Source: Arthrobacter_E sp044748305
GTDB lineage: Bacteria; Actinomycetota; Actinomycetes; Actinomycetales; Micrococcaceae
Length of the DNA: 64,000 nt
NCBI RefSeq assembly: GCF_044748305.1
Contig: NZ_JBIVFT010000003.1
Location: 372,001 to 436,000, forward strand
Direction of reading: 5' to 3'
Positions within the stretch are counted from its first letter, which is position 1. Each line of letters begins with the position of its first letter. The position numbers and the translations under genes are program-made. This document shows positions 8,210 to 16,593 of this stretch, piece by piece. Below the pieces are notes generated by a model. That model was not told the origin of the DNA. It searched no databases and saw only the letters and a program-made list of their open reading frames with translations.

Positions 8210-9763
8210 ATGGGTGCTCTGCTGGGCCTGCGTCGTGCCGGTGACCGAGCCGCGCTCGCAGAACTCGACGGCCTCGATGCCGTGCTCGCGCTTCAGGCGG
8301 GATTGCTTGCGGACCCACCGGCCGGCGTCGTCGACGTGGTGGCCGCCGCCCGCACCGTCCTGGTGACGGTGGCGCTGCCCCGCGCTCTCGGCGCCGTCGA
8401 GAAGCGCATCCGCGCCGTGGACCTCACCGCCCCCGCGGTCACCGCTGGGCGGCTGGTCACGGTGGAGGTGGTGTACGACGGCGACGATCTGGCCGAGGTG
8501 GCACGCCTGACCGGCCGCAGCGAGGAGTCGGTGGTGGCTGAGCATGCCGGTGCCGAGTGGAGTGCGGCTTTCGGCGGTTTCGCACCGGGTTTCGTCTACC
8601 TGAGTTCCCCGGACGCGGTGGAGGTTCCGCGCCGGACCTCGCCCCGCACGCGGGTCCCGGCCGGGTCTGTGGCACTGGCCGGAGGCTATTCGGCGGTGTA
8701 CCCCAACGATTCTCCGGGCGGCTGGCAGCTGATCGGCCGGACCGGGGCGGTGCTGTGGGATCCGTCGCGCGTGGAGCCCGCGCTCATCCAGGCCGGAGAC
8801 ACCGTGCGCTTCACGGCAGTCCGGGAGGTGATCCAGGCCGCAACGGCTTCGCGCTCCGCGGCCGAGCCCGCTCCGGTGCTGGAGGTGCTCCGGCCTGGTC
8901 TGCAGACGCTCGTCCAGGATCTTGGCCGACCGGGCCATGCTGCCGCGGGGGTGAGCGAATCGGGAGCGATGGACCGTGGTGCGCTCAAGCGCGCGAACCG
9001 CATGGTGGGCAACCCGCCAGGGGCGCCGGGGCTGGAAGCATTGCCCGGTGGACTCACGCTCCGCGCCGTCGAGGACACGATCCTGGCGGTGGCCGGTGCC
9101 GAGGTGCCACTCTCCATCATCACTGCTGACGGCGGTTCCGCCGCGGTGCCCGTCGACTGCCCCTTCCCTTTGCTGGCCGGGGAGAGCCTGAGTCTGGGGG
9201 CACCGTCGTCCGGGCTGCGCAGCTATGTGGCCGTCCGTGGAGGTGTACGGGCCGAACGGGTGCTGGGCAGCGCCGCTGGGGATGTCCTGTCCGGGCTCGG
9301 GCCGGTGGCGCTGGCCGCGGGTTCATGGCTGGGCCTTGAGGACGGGCCGGTCTCCGGGGCTGTCGGAGCTCCCGAGGCCCCGGCGCCGCTGCCCGGTCCC
9401 GGGACGAGTGTGGTGCTGCGCGTGGTCCCGGGGCCGCGGGAGGACTGGTTCAGTCCGGAGTCCGCCGAGGCGTTCTATGCGGGGGAGTGGGCGGTCACTG
9501 CCGAGTCCAACCGAGTGGGGATCCGCTTTTCCGGAGAGCCGCTGACCCGGTCCGTGGAGGGGGAGCTGCAGAGCGAAGGCATGGTCCGGGGAGCGATCCA
9601 GGTGCCGGCGTCCGGGCTGCCGCTGGTGTTCATGGCGGATCATCCGGTGACAGGGGGGTACCCCGTGATCGGGGTGGTGATGGACGCGGACCAGGATCTG
9701 CTGGCGCAGTTGCCGCCCGGGAGCCGGGTCCGGTTCGAGCGAGTGGCGCCGGCGTCCTTGTAG
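8210..9763 (+). CDS. 5-oxoprolinase subunits B and C, fused
   Basis: A 517-residue fusion of PxpB (KipI or allophanate hydrolase subunit 1-like, about residues 1-220) and PxpC (KipA or subunit 2-like, about 225-517). In many bacteria these are two genes. PxpB-type motifs include FAPGFVYLS and GSVALAGGYSAVYPNDSPGGWQLIGRT; PxpC-type motifs include LQTLVQDLGRPGH, VSESGAMDRGAL and MADHPVTGGYPVIGVV. The B and C parts join without an obvious linker. The start at 8210 follows the pxpA stop by one base. Together with PxpA it converts 5-oxoproline and ATP to glutamate in the cytoplasm. Confidence 0.93.
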   Translation: MGALLGLRRAGDRAALAELDGLDAVLALQAGLLADPPAGVVDVVAAARTVLVTVALPRALGAVEKRIRAVDLTAPAVTAGRLVTVEVVYDGDDLAEVARLTGRSEESVVAEHAGAEWSAAFGGFAPGFVYLSSPDAVEVPRRTSPRTRVPAGSVALAGGYSAVYPNDSPGGWQLIGRTGAVLWDPSRVEPALIQAGDTVRFTAVREVIQAATASRSAAEPAPVLEVLRPGLQTLVQDLGRPGHAAAGVSESGAMDRGALKRANRMVGNPPGAPGLEALPGGLTLRAVEDTILAVAGAEVPLSIITADGGSAAVPVDCPFPLLAGESLSLGAPSSGLRSYVAVRGGVRAERVLGSAAGDVLSGLGPVALAAGSWLGLEDGPVSGAVGAPEAPAPLPGPGTSVVLRVVPGPREDWFSPESAEAFYAGEWAVTAESNRVGIRFSGEPLTRSVEGELQSEGMVRGAIQVPASGLPLVFMADHPVTGGYPVIGVVMDADQDLLAQLPPGSRVRFERVAPASL

Positions 9764-9777
9764 CCGTTCGGTGGTCC

Positions 9778-9812
9778 GGGCTCCGGGCTCCGGGCTCCGG
9801 GCTCCGGGCTCC
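9778..9812 (+). repeat. 7-bp tandem repeat GGGCTCC
   Basis: Five perfect head-to-tail copies of GGGCTCC follow the pxpBC stop, with degenerate copies after them. It lies in the 311-base gap between pxpBC and the GntR gene. The number of copies could vary between strains. Confidence 0.8.
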
Positions 9813-9889
9813 GTGGGCTCCGTGTGCTCCGGGGTCCGGGCGGCGCCGGTGCCCTGAGCTCCGTACTCTGGGCCTCCCTGTGTACCTGC

Positions 9890-9956
9890 CGAGTTCGTGG
9901 GTTCCGGGTGAGTTCGTGGATAAGACCCACGAACTCACCCGGAACCCACGAACTCG
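9890..9956. repeat. 30-bp perfect inverted repeat
   Basis: Arms at 9890-9919 and 9927-9956 are perfectly complementary around a 7-base loop. Each arm itself contains GAGTTCGTGG twice, the same core as the tandem repeat at 4291-4387. It could stop transcription from the pxp operon, but no T-run follows. The rest of this gap shows no gene. Confidence 0.85.
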
Positions 9957-10074
9957 CGGATGGTGGAGAGCAGGGGAGTCGAGAGCAAGGGAGCCGTGCG
10001 CAGACCCCGGGACAGGGAAGGCCCCGCGTGATGGCGATTCCGGCCCGTCCTGTTCCGCGGCATAAGGTGAGGCT

Positions 10075-10755
10075 GTGAGTTCTGATGCTGTCCTGGCCGG
10101 TCTGAGGCGTGAAGCGCGTGGCGTACATGCGCAGACGGCCCAGTGGGTTGCCGCTGTGCTGCGGCAACGGATCGCCGACGGCGAGTTGACCCCGGGCACC
10201 AAGCTCCCCGAGGAGGCACTGCGGGAGGCCCTGGGCGTCTCACGGAACACCCTGCGGGAGGCCTTCGCCACCTTGCACGCCGAGCGTGTGGTGCACCGGA
10301 TCCCCAACCGCGGCGTGTTCGTCGCCCACCCGACGGCGGAGGACGTGCGCGAGATCTACCGGGTGCGCAAGCTTGTGGAACCGGCCGCGCTCCTCTGGGC
10401 TTCCGAACTGGACCTCGAGGGGCTCCGGGCCATCGTGACCCGGGCCCGGGAAGCCATGGCGGTCATGGACGTCCCGGGCATGGCCGGGGCGAACCAGGAG
10501 TTCCACCGGACCATCCTGCGCGGAGCCGGAAGCGGACGCCTGGACGTGCTGATGGAACAGGTCCTCGCGGAGATGAGGCTCGTCTTCGCCGCCATGGGCT
10601 GGGATCCGCGATTCCACGCGCCCTATGTCGAGGGCAACGAACGGATCGTGCAATTGCTGACCGCAGGGGACAGGGCCCTCGCGTCCGAGTATCTCCGGGA
10701 GTACCTCAGCCGGGCTGAAGAACAATTGGTGGACGCGGTTCAAGGGCGGGAGTGA
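10075..10755 (+). CDS. GntR-family regulator, FCD type
   Basis: A 226-residue transcription factor with an N-terminal winged-helix domain (about residues 18-85, including KLPEEALREALGVSRNTLREAFATL and NRGVFVAHPT) and a C-terminal helical FCD ligand-binding domain (about 90-215) with the metal-site residues of the family (EFHRTIL, and a late His in the helix bundle). GTG at 10075 is the start: AAGGTGAGG lies just before it. It follows the 5-oxoproline operon in the same direction, 311 bases later with a hairpin between, so it probably has its own promoter and represses the operon through the TTGTTnAACAA sites at 4595-4628. The ligand might be 5-oxoproline or glutamate; this is inference. Confidence 0.88.
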   Translation: MSSDAVLAGLRREARGVHAQTAQWVAAVLRQRIADGELTPGTKLPEEALREALGVSRNTLREAFATLHAERVVHRIPNRGVFVAHPTAEDVREIYRVRKLVEPAALLWASELDLEGLRAIVTRAREAMAVMDVPGMAGANQEFHRTILRGAGSGRLDVLMEQVLAEMRLVFAAMGWDPRFHAPYVEGNERIVQLLTAGDRALASEYLREYLSRAEEQLVDAVQGRE

Positions 10756-10824
10756 CCGGACGCCACCGGCCCGCTTCGGGGAACCGGCCGGCCGGACGGT
10801 CGCCTGTCCACCCCACGGCACCGG

Positions 10825-11439
10825 TCATGCGGAGGCGGCGGGCAAGGTGATCCCGTAACGGGCTGCCACACGCTCGAACTGGGCGTAGAGCCGGGGCCAG
10901 CGGTCTTCGCGGCCGAACTCCGCCTCAGCGGCCGCGAGCTGAGCGTCGCGCTCGCCGTCGTCGTCGGTGGCACACCACCAGGCGAACAGCTCGAGGTTCA
11001 GCGGTCCGCCGGAGCGGAGGGCGGCAGCCATCGCCGCGGCCGTGGTGATCCCGGAAAGGTGCTCGTCCAAGCTCAGGAGAGCGCTTCGGAGCGCCGGGGC
11101 AAGGTCCTGATCGGTCCAGGCTTCGAGGTCGACCCACTGCCCGGGCCAGTCCACCACCGACTCGAATCGGCGCCGGTACTGCGTCGTCGCTCTGAGCAGA
11201 TCCTCGGGCACGGTGTTTCCGGTCCGATGCGCAAACTCGGGGACGTACGCACCGATCTCCACGTAGAAGCGCACGTGGTCTGAAGCGTTTCCCTGGCTGC
11301 GCTGGAAGGCGATCTCGTGCAGCGCCTCGGGTGTCTGCCGGGTCCAGACGAGCTTGCGCTTCCGGTACCCGCGTGCCTTGAGTTCGGGCACGACGACGTC
11401 GGCGATCAGCGCGTTGAACCGGGTTTCCAGATCTGTCAT
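10825..11439 (-). CDS. DUF4304 family protein
   Basis: A 204-residue soluble protein matching the DUF4304 family in outline: it opens with a helix carrying the pattern LIADVVVPELKARGYRKRKLVWTR and then a beta-rich part (HEIAFQRSQGN, VRFYVEIGAYVP). Function is unknown. I placed the start at the ATG at 11439; a GTG two codons upstream (11445) is an alternative, and neither has a strong ribosome site. The gene stands alone, convergent with the GntR gene, with nothing beside it to suggest a role. Confidence 0.7.
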   Translation of the reverse strand: MTDLETRFNALIADVVVPELKARGYRKRKLVWTRQTPEALHEIAFQRSQGNASDHVRFYVEIGAYVPEFAHRTGNTVPEDLLRATTQYRRRFESVVDWPGQWVDLEAWTDQDLAPALRSALLSLDEHLSGITTAAAMAAALRSGGPLNLELFAWWCATDDDGERDAQLAAAEAEFGREDRWPRLYAQFERVAARYGITLPAASA

Positions 11440-11535
11440 GCCCACAGCCTAGGGCAGCCCGGTCCAGTGCGTCCCGGCCGGCCGGCCTGCCCGCCACGGC
11501 CTGCCTGTCCGGCTGATCCCACCCGAGCTCGGCGC

Positions 11536-11708
11536 GAGTCCGCTACTGGGGGGGGGGGGGGGGGGGGCCCCCCCCCCGGGGGGGGGGCCCCCCCCCCCCC
11601 CCGGCGCCGCCCCCGCCCCCCCCCCCCCCCCCCCCCCGCCCCCCCCCCGCGGGGGGGGGCGCCCCCCCCCCCGGGGGCCCCCCCCCCCCCCCCCCCAGTA
11701 GCGGACTC
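11536..11708. other. G/C homopolymer block inside an inverted repeat (assembly artefact)
   Basis: A perfect 15-base inverted repeat (11536-11550 and 11694-11708, GAGTCCGCTACTGGG and its complement) encloses about 143 bases made only of long G and C runs plus one gcgccgc. No gene can be read there. The most likely explanation is a long hairpin that sequencing could not read, filled with erroneous homopolymers. Protein frames crossing it are spurious. Confidence 0.8.
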
Positions 11709-11740
11709 GGCAGGCACTCGGTCCGCACCGGCCCGTCCCC

Positions 11741-11788
11741 TCGCACGTCATGACTGTCGCACGTCATGACTGTCGCACGTCATGACTG
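11741..11788 (+). repeat. 16-bp tandem repeat, three copies
   Basis: TCGCACGTCATGACTG occurs three times in exact tandem (11741, 11757, 11773). Each contains CATG within a near-palindrome ACGTCATGACTG. It lies just beyond the 3' end of the small membrane-protein gene on the minus strand. Confidence 0.85.
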
Positions 11789-11802
11789 TCGTGCCGGGCG
11801 TT

Positions 11803-12186
11803 TCAGGTGGAACGGGGTTCTTTCGGGTAGAAACGGCCGCGCCGGACCAGAACCCAGAACATGGAGATCGCACCCAGCAGGCCCACGGCGATGCCGAGCA
11901 GCACGGCGAACGCCGAATCGCGGGATACGACGGCGGCCACCACGAGGATCATGACGAGCAGCCCGAAACTCGCCGAGTTGATGGCGAACTTGCCCTGGAG
12001 AGCGGGCTTGACCTGGCCGTACATCGCGGCCTGGCCGAGCAGGAACAGGATCACGACGCCGGTGCTCACCCAGTGCCAAGGTGATGGCAGTGCGGCGAAG
12101 CAGCCCAGGCCGAGGCCGAAGGCCACGGACAGGCCCAGCCAGTAGGACCGGGCCGTGCGCAGGGCCGGTGGGGTGGTGCGGGGCAT
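11803..12186 (-). CDS. small membrane protein, function unknown
   Basis: A 127-residue protein with four predicted membrane segments (about residues 15-35, 38-55, 72-90 and 94-112), a short basic N-terminus and a basic tail (RRGRFYPKEPRST). I do not recognise a family. The start ATG follows GCCCGAGGAGCC, so a ribosome site is present (GAGGAG). The gene reads in the same direction as the phosphoesterase and permease upstream, with about 55 bases between, and could be the last gene of that group. Nothing in the sequence says what it does. Confidence 0.65.
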   Translation of the reverse strand: MPRTTPPALRTARSYWLGLSVAFGLGLGCFAALPSPWHWVSTGVVILFLLGQAAMYGQVKPALQGKFAINSASFGLLVMILVVAAVVSRDSAFAVLLGIAVGLLGAISMFWVLVRRGRFYPKEPRST

Positions 12187-12240
12187 GCTGTTCGGGCTCC
12201 TCGGGCGGGAAGTATCAGGTGACGGCGGCGGTGCCGCGGC

Positions 12241-13092
12241 TCAGGGCAGGGGCAGGACGATACAGGGCCCGCCCTCGTAGAGCCCTCCGTCAATGTCTAC
12301 CACACGGCCTTCCGCGTAGACGTCGGGCCCCTGGGTGAGCGGTGCGGGATGGCCGTGCACATCTCCGATGATGCTGTGACCGTGGACCAGGAACTCCCCG
12401 CCGAACGCCGCGAGGAAGTCCTGCGCCACCTGCGGGTCCTCCCGGAAGGCGTGGCGGGTGGTGAGCCGGGCCCAGACCTCCCAGAGCTGCAGGGGGTCGT
12501 CCGAGGAGAGGCGTGCCGCCAAGGATTCGTTGACCTGTTCCACCGAGGAACCGAAGGACAGGTATTCCGTGGTGTCGGCGTGGGCCAGCAGGGCGGAGCC
12601 GGTCAACGCCATGCCGGGCAGGGCAGCGAGCCATGCGAAATCGTCTTCGCTGAGCTCGTTCTGGTCGGATTCCCGGCCGCCGTTGCGTCGCCAGGAGTCT
12701 TCGAAGGAGCGCGGCCCGGCGGGGGTCTCCAGACGGCGTCCGCCGAAGCGATGACGTCCGAGGGCCAGGACTTCGTGGTTGCCCAGCAGGGCGTGGACCG
12801 CGCCGCCGTCCTGCGGTGCGGCGTCCTGAAGCCTGCGGACCAGCTGGACGACGCCGGAGCCGTCCGGCCCGCGGTCCATGAAGTCGCCCAGGAACCAGAG
12901 GGTCCGTTCTCCACCGGCCCAGCGTCCGCGCACGTCGAGGAAGCCTGCGTGGCGCAACGCCGCCATGAGCGGATGGAGCGCGCCGTGCACGTCGCCGATG
13001 ACCGCGGACGTCGAGCCGTCCATTGCGCGCGATCCGGACGACGGCAGCCCGGAGACCCGTCCGCCGTCGTCCGTAGGTCCCGGAGGATTCAT
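12241..13092 (-). CDS. calcineurin-like metallophosphoesterase
   Basis: A 283-residue cytoplasmic phosphoesterase of the calcineurin-like/PPP type. The metal-binding motifs are all present: GDVHG (33-37), GDFMDRG (69-75), GNHE (104-107) and a late HGHS. That set is typical of two-metal phosphatases acting on phosphoproteins or nucleotides (ApaH and PrpE-like). The start at 13092 overlaps the stop of the uracil permease by four bases (ATGA), with GGAGAG six bases upstream. An internal Met at residue 24 is a possible later start, close to the first motif. Cotranscription with the permease suggests a link to nucleobase or nucleotide metabolism, but that is not certain. Confidence 0.85.
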   Translation of the reverse strand: MNPPGPTDDGGRVSGLPSSGSRAMDGSTSAVIGDVHGALHPLMAALRHAGFLDVRGRWAGGERTLWFLGDFMDRGPDGSGVVQLVRRLQDAAPQDGGAVHALLGNHEVLALGRHRFGGRRLETPAGPRSFEDSWRRNGGRESDQNELSEDDFAWLAALPGMALTGSALLAHADTTEYLSFGSSVEQVNESLAARLSSDDPLQLWEVWARLTTRHAFREDPQVAQDFLAAFGGEFLVHGHSIIGDVHGHPAPLTQGPDVYAEGRVVDIDGGLYEGGPCIVLPLP

Positions 13093-14372
13093 TCGCTCTC
13101 CGGTTCCGCCACCGTGCCGCGGGCCTTCGCGATGGCCTTCATGCCGTGGTACATGACCAGTGCCGCGGCTGAGCCGAGCGCGATGCCCGTGAAACTGAGG
13201 TCGCCCAGGTTCCAGGTGTAGTCGGCGATGCCGACGATCAGGGCCACGGCCGCCGTGCTCAGGTTGATCGGATTGGAGAAGTTGACCTTGTTCTGCACCC
13301 AGATCTTCACTCCCAGGATGCCGATCATGCCATACAGCATGGTGGCGGCGCCGCCCAGCACCCCGGCGGGCACGGTGGCGATCAGGGCACCGAACTTGGG
13401 GGAGAAGCTGAGCAGGATCGCGACGACGCCCGCCACCCAGTAGGCCGCCGTCGAGTAGACCTTCGTGGCCGCCATGACGCCGATGTTCTCCGCGTACGTG
13501 GTGGTGCCGGAACCACCGCCCGCACCGGCCAGGACGGTGGCTGCGCCGTCGGCCATGAGTGCGCGGCCGGCGTAGGCGTCGAGGTTCTCGCCGGTCATGG
13601 TGGCGACGCTCTTCACATGCCCCACGTTCTCGGCGACGAGGACCAGGACCACCGGCACGAAGAGTCCGATCACGCCCACATTGAAGCTGGGAGTCTGGAA
13701 GTGCGGGAGTCCGATCCAGGCGGCGGCGTCCATCTGGCTGTAGTCCACCTCGCCGCGCCACATCGCGACCAGGTAGCCCAGCACCACGCCCACCAGGATG
13801 TTGAGGCGTCCCAGGATGCCTCTGAAGAGGACGCCGACGAGGATGATCGCCAGGAGGGTCACGAGCGCCGTGATGGGGGCTTTGACGAAGTTCGCCTTGG
13901 CGGCCGGAGCGAGATTCAGGCCGATGAGAGCCACGATGGCGCCGGTGACCATGGGCGGCATGAGGCGGTTGATCCATTCCGAACCCACCGCCTGCACCAC
14001 CAGGCCCACGAGGAAGAGCGCCGCACCGGCCATGATCACGCCGCCGAGCGCCCCGGCGACGCCGAATTGCTGTTGGGAGGCCATGATCGGTGCGATGAAC
14101 GCGAAGCTTGAGCCGAGGTAGCTGGGGACCCGGCCGCGGGTCAGGACCAGGAACAGCAGGGTGCCGACGCCGGAGAAGAACAAGGTGGTGGCCGGTGGCA
14201 TGCCGGTCAGGATGGGGACCAGGAAGGTCGAACCGAACATCGCCACGACGTGCTGGGCGCCGATGCCGATGGTCCGGGGCCAGCTGAGCCGTTCGCCAGG
14301 GGCGACCACTTCACCCGGACGGACGGTCTTGCCGTCGCCGTGAAGGGTCCAGGAGGTTCCGAGCAGGCTCAC
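13089..14372 (-). CDS. uracil/xanthine permease, NCS2 family
   Basis: A 427-residue nucleobase:cation symporter of the UraA type in the cytoplasmic membrane. It starts MSLLGTSWTLHGDGKTVRPGE, then has about 12-14 membrane segments. Family motifs include GAQHVVAMFGSTFLVP near the start, the signature VLVLVAENVGHVKSVATMTG, and GGSGTTTYAENIGVMAATKVYS in the substrate-site region. I chose GTG at 14372 because GGAAAGG lies six bases upstream and the homologous N-terminus starts there. The nitroreductase gene at 14541 is divergent. Substrate is probably uracil, perhaps also other pyrimidines. Confidence 0.88.
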   Translation of the reverse strand: MSLLGTSWTLHGDGKTVRPGEVVAPGERLSWPRTIGIGAQHVVAMFGSTFLVPILTGMPPATTLFFSGVGTLLFLVLTRGRVPSYLGSSFAFIAPIMASQQQFGVAGALGGVIMAGAALFLVGLVVQAVGSEWINRLMPPMVTGAIVALIGLNLAPAAKANFVKAPITALVTLLAIILVGVLFRGILGRLNILVGVVLGYLVAMWRGEVDYSQMDAAAWIGLPHFQTPSFNVGVIGLFVPVVLVLVAENVGHVKSVATMTGENLDAYAGRALMADGAATVLAGAGGGSGTTTYAENIGVMAATKVYSTAAYWVAGVVAILLSFSPKFGALIATVPAGVLGGAATMLYGMIGILGVKIWVQNKVNFSNPINLSTAAVALIVGIADYTWNLGDLSFTGIALGSAAALVMYHGMKAIAKARGTVAEPESE

Positions 14373-14540
14373 GCGAGGCCTTTCCAGGGGTGCGGGTGTT
14401 TCCAGAGCAACTTTACTGCCGTGGGCCTGTCCGCGGGATGTGACCCTTGTGGCGCACATCACTCGTCATCAGGGAAGAACTTGCAATTGCTTGAAGTTGA
14501 AACTATTCGAAACCGCCGGAACTCCCCGAAGGAACAGAAC

Positions 14541-15146
14541 ATGAGCATCGCCCACGAAGAAGCAGTCCTCGACTCGGCTTCCGTCAACGCCCTCTTCCAC
14601 GAGGCCCGCACCGCCAACGCCTTCCAGGGTGAGGTCACCGAGCAGCAGCTCCAGGCGATCTGGGAGCTGACCAAGTTCGGTCCCTCCGCCTTCAATGCTC
14701 AGCCGCTGCGCGTGACCTTCGTGCAGTCCCCGGAGAAGCGCGCCGAGCTCGTCGACGCCATGATGGCCGGAAACCAGCCCAAGACCGCCTCGGCCCCCGC
14801 CGTCGCCGTGCTGTCCTACGACACCGAATGGCATGGCAAGTGGGAGTCCTTCTCCCCGGGCTGGGACGCCCCGAAGGCCATGTTCGCCGAGAACGCCGAG
14901 CTGAGTGGCACCTTCGCCAACAACAACGCCCACCTGCAGGCCGGCTACTTCATCCTGGCCGTGCGTGCGCTCGGTCTGTCCGCCGGCCCGATGACCGGCG
15001 CCGACTTCTCCGCGATCGACGCCGCCTTCTTCCCCGAGGGTGACCAGAAGAGCTTCCTCGTGGTCAACATCGGCCAGGCCGGCGAGGGCGCCTGGGGCGC
15101 CCCGAAGCCGAAGTTCGGCTTCGACGAGGCCGTGACCGTCCTCTGA
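14541..15146 (+). CDS. nitroreductase-family oxidoreductase, RutE-like
   Basis: A 201-residue flavoprotein of the nitroreductase fold, close in pattern to RutE (3-hydroxypropionic acid / malonic semialdehyde reductase of uracil catabolism). Visible features are FGPSAFNAQPLRVTFV (FMN contact region), the central helix ANNNAHLQAGYFILAVRALGL and GPMTGADF. The ATG at 14541 has AAGGA nine bases upstream. It is transcribed away from a uracil permease, which fits a role in pyrimidine use, yet no other rut genes are seen. A general nitroreductase or quinone reductase role remains possible. Confidence 0.82.
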   Translation: MSIAHEEAVLDSASVNALFHEARTANAFQGEVTEQQLQAIWELTKFGPSAFNAQPLRVTFVQSPEKRAELVDAMMAGNQPKTASAPAVAVLSYDTEWHGKWESFSPGWDAPKAMFAENAELSGTFANNNAHLQAGYFILAVRALGLSAGPMTGADFSAIDAAFFPEGDQKSFLVVNIGQAGEGAWGAPKPKFGFDEAVTVL

Positions 15147-15157
15147 TCTTCAGCTGA

Positions 15158-15201
15158 GACGAAGGCCCCGGTCCCCGCTTCAGGGGGCCGGGGCCTTCGT
15201 C
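15158..15201. terminator. bidirectional terminator hairpin
   Basis: Arms of 14 bases (GACGAAGGCCCCGG and its complement at 15188-15201) with a further TCCCC/GGGGG pairing inside form a strong hairpin, 12 bases after the RutE-like gene stop and 61 bases before the end of the convergent MFS gene. Confidence 0.85.
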
Positions 15202-15261
15202 TTCCCCTGGGCGTGCCGGGCACACACGCGCGACGACGGCGACCCGGCCCTTGGCGGCGGT

Positions 15262-16593
15262 TCAGCCTTCGGCCGGAGCTGCCTTCTTCCGTCCGGGGGT
15301 CCGCTCCCGGGTGCTGCGCTCACGGGCGTTCTGTTCCCTGAGCTCGCGGTGTTCGGCCCAGACTGTGCGCAGCTGACGTCGCACCGTCCCCTCGCCCCAG
15401 CGGCTGACGAGGATCAGGCCGACGACGCCGGCTGCGAGAGCCACCGCTCCTCCGCCGAACACGGCCCAGCGTGGCCCGAACTCGTTCGAGATCCAGCCCA
15501 CCAGTGGGCCGCCGATCGGGGTGCCGCCCTGGATCACCGTCATGTACAGGGCCAGGACCCGGCCACGGTAGGCGGGCTCGGTGCGCATCTGCAGCAGGGT
15601 GTTCGCGCTGTTGAGGAAGGTCAGGGCGCACAGCCCCACCAGGACCAGCAGTACCGCGTAGAGGGCGTAGCCCGGCATGAATGCGGCCGCACAGGTGGAG
15701 ATCCCCAGTCCGACGGCCCCCATCACCAGGTAGCGCATCCGTGGTGCCGCGCGTCGTGCCGCGAGCAGGGCGCCCGCCAAGGTGCCCACCGCCATGACGG
15801 AGCCCAGCAGGCCGTAGGCGTCCGGTCCGGCATTGAACACGGAGGCCGCCATGACCGCATTGGTGAGCTGGAAGTTCATGGTGAAGGTGCCGATCAGGCC
15901 CGCGAGGATCATGACCAGCAGAGCCCGCGGCCGGGCCAGGACGTACTTCACGCCATCCATGAGCTGCCCGCGGCTGCGGGGGACGGGCGTGGTCCGGTAG
16001 AGGGTCTTGGTGTTCATCCTCAGAAGCCCGATCAGGACGGCCGCGAAGCTGGCCGCGTTGAGCAGGAAGACCCAGCCCGTGCCGATCAGTCCGATCAGCA
16101 GGCCTGCGACGCCCGGGCCTGCCAGCCTGGCCAGATTGAAGGAGGCGCTGTTGAGGGCCACCGCGTTCGCCACGCTGTCCCTGCCGACGATCTCGGAGAC
16201 GAAGGCCTGCCGGGGCGGGGCGTCGAAGGCGCTCGCCACGCCCAGTGCGAGGGCGATGACGTAGATGTGCCAGAGCTGGGCCGTGCCGGTCAGAACGAGC
16301 ACCGCCTGGAGCAGGGCCAGCAGGCCCATGGCGGCCTGGGTGGTGAGGAGGATCTTCCGCTTGTCCAGGCGGTCGCCCAACAACCCCGCGTAGGGGCCGA
16401 GGATCAGGATCGGCAGGAACTGGAGGCCCGTGGTGAGACCCACCGCGGCGCCGTCGTGGTTCGTCAGCTGCGTCAGGACCAGCCAGTCCTGTGCCACCCG
16501 CTGCATCCAGGTGCCGATGTTCGACACCAGAGCCCCTGCGGCCCAGAGGCGGTAGTTCGGATTCTTCAGCGACTGGAACATGCGGCTGCTCAT
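15262..16593 (-). CDS. MFS exporter, EntS-like
   Basis: A 443-residue major facilitator protein with 12 predicted membrane segments. The pattern near the start (NPNYRLWAAGALVSNIGTWMQRVAQDWLVL) and motif GLLGDRLDKRKIL between segments 2 and 3 match the MFS_3/EntS-type exporters that expel siderophores or drugs. The C-terminal tail is basic and polar (from about residue 400). Its start overlaps the stop of the MarR gene by four bases (ATGA), so the pair forms one operon and the exporter is probably induced when MarR binds a toxic compound. Substrate unknown. Confidence 0.87.
   Translation of the reverse strand: MSSRMFQSLKNPNYRLWAAGALVSNIGTWMQRVAQDWLVLTQLTNHDGAAVGLTTGLQFLPILILGPYAGLLGDRLDKRKILLTTQAAMGLLALLQAVLVLTGTAQLWHIYVIALALGVASAFDAPPRQAFVSEIVGRDSVANAVALNSASFNLARLAGPGVAGLLIGLIGTGWVFLLNAASFAAVLIGLLRMNTKTLYRTTPVPRSRGQLMDGVKYVLARPRALLVMILAGLIGTFTMNFQLTNAVMAASVFNAGPDAYGLLGSVMAVGTLAGALLAARRAAPRMRYLVMGAVGLGISTCAAAFMPGYALYAVLLVLVGLCALTFLNSANTLLQMRTEPAYRGRVLALYMTVIQGGTPIGGPLVGWISNEFGPRWAVFGGGAVALAAGVVGLILVSRWGEGTVRRQLRTVWAEHRELREQNARERSTRERTPGRKKAAPAEG

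Noticed and set aside
11317..11769. Open frames through the G/C homopolymer block that would encode Pro/Gly-rich proteins on both strands.
   Set aside because: They are artefacts of the homopolymers and have no ribosome site or family likeness.
11741..11788. Three 16-base tandem repeats considered as a CRISPR remnant.
   Set aside because: Units are adjacent without spacers and no cas genes are present.
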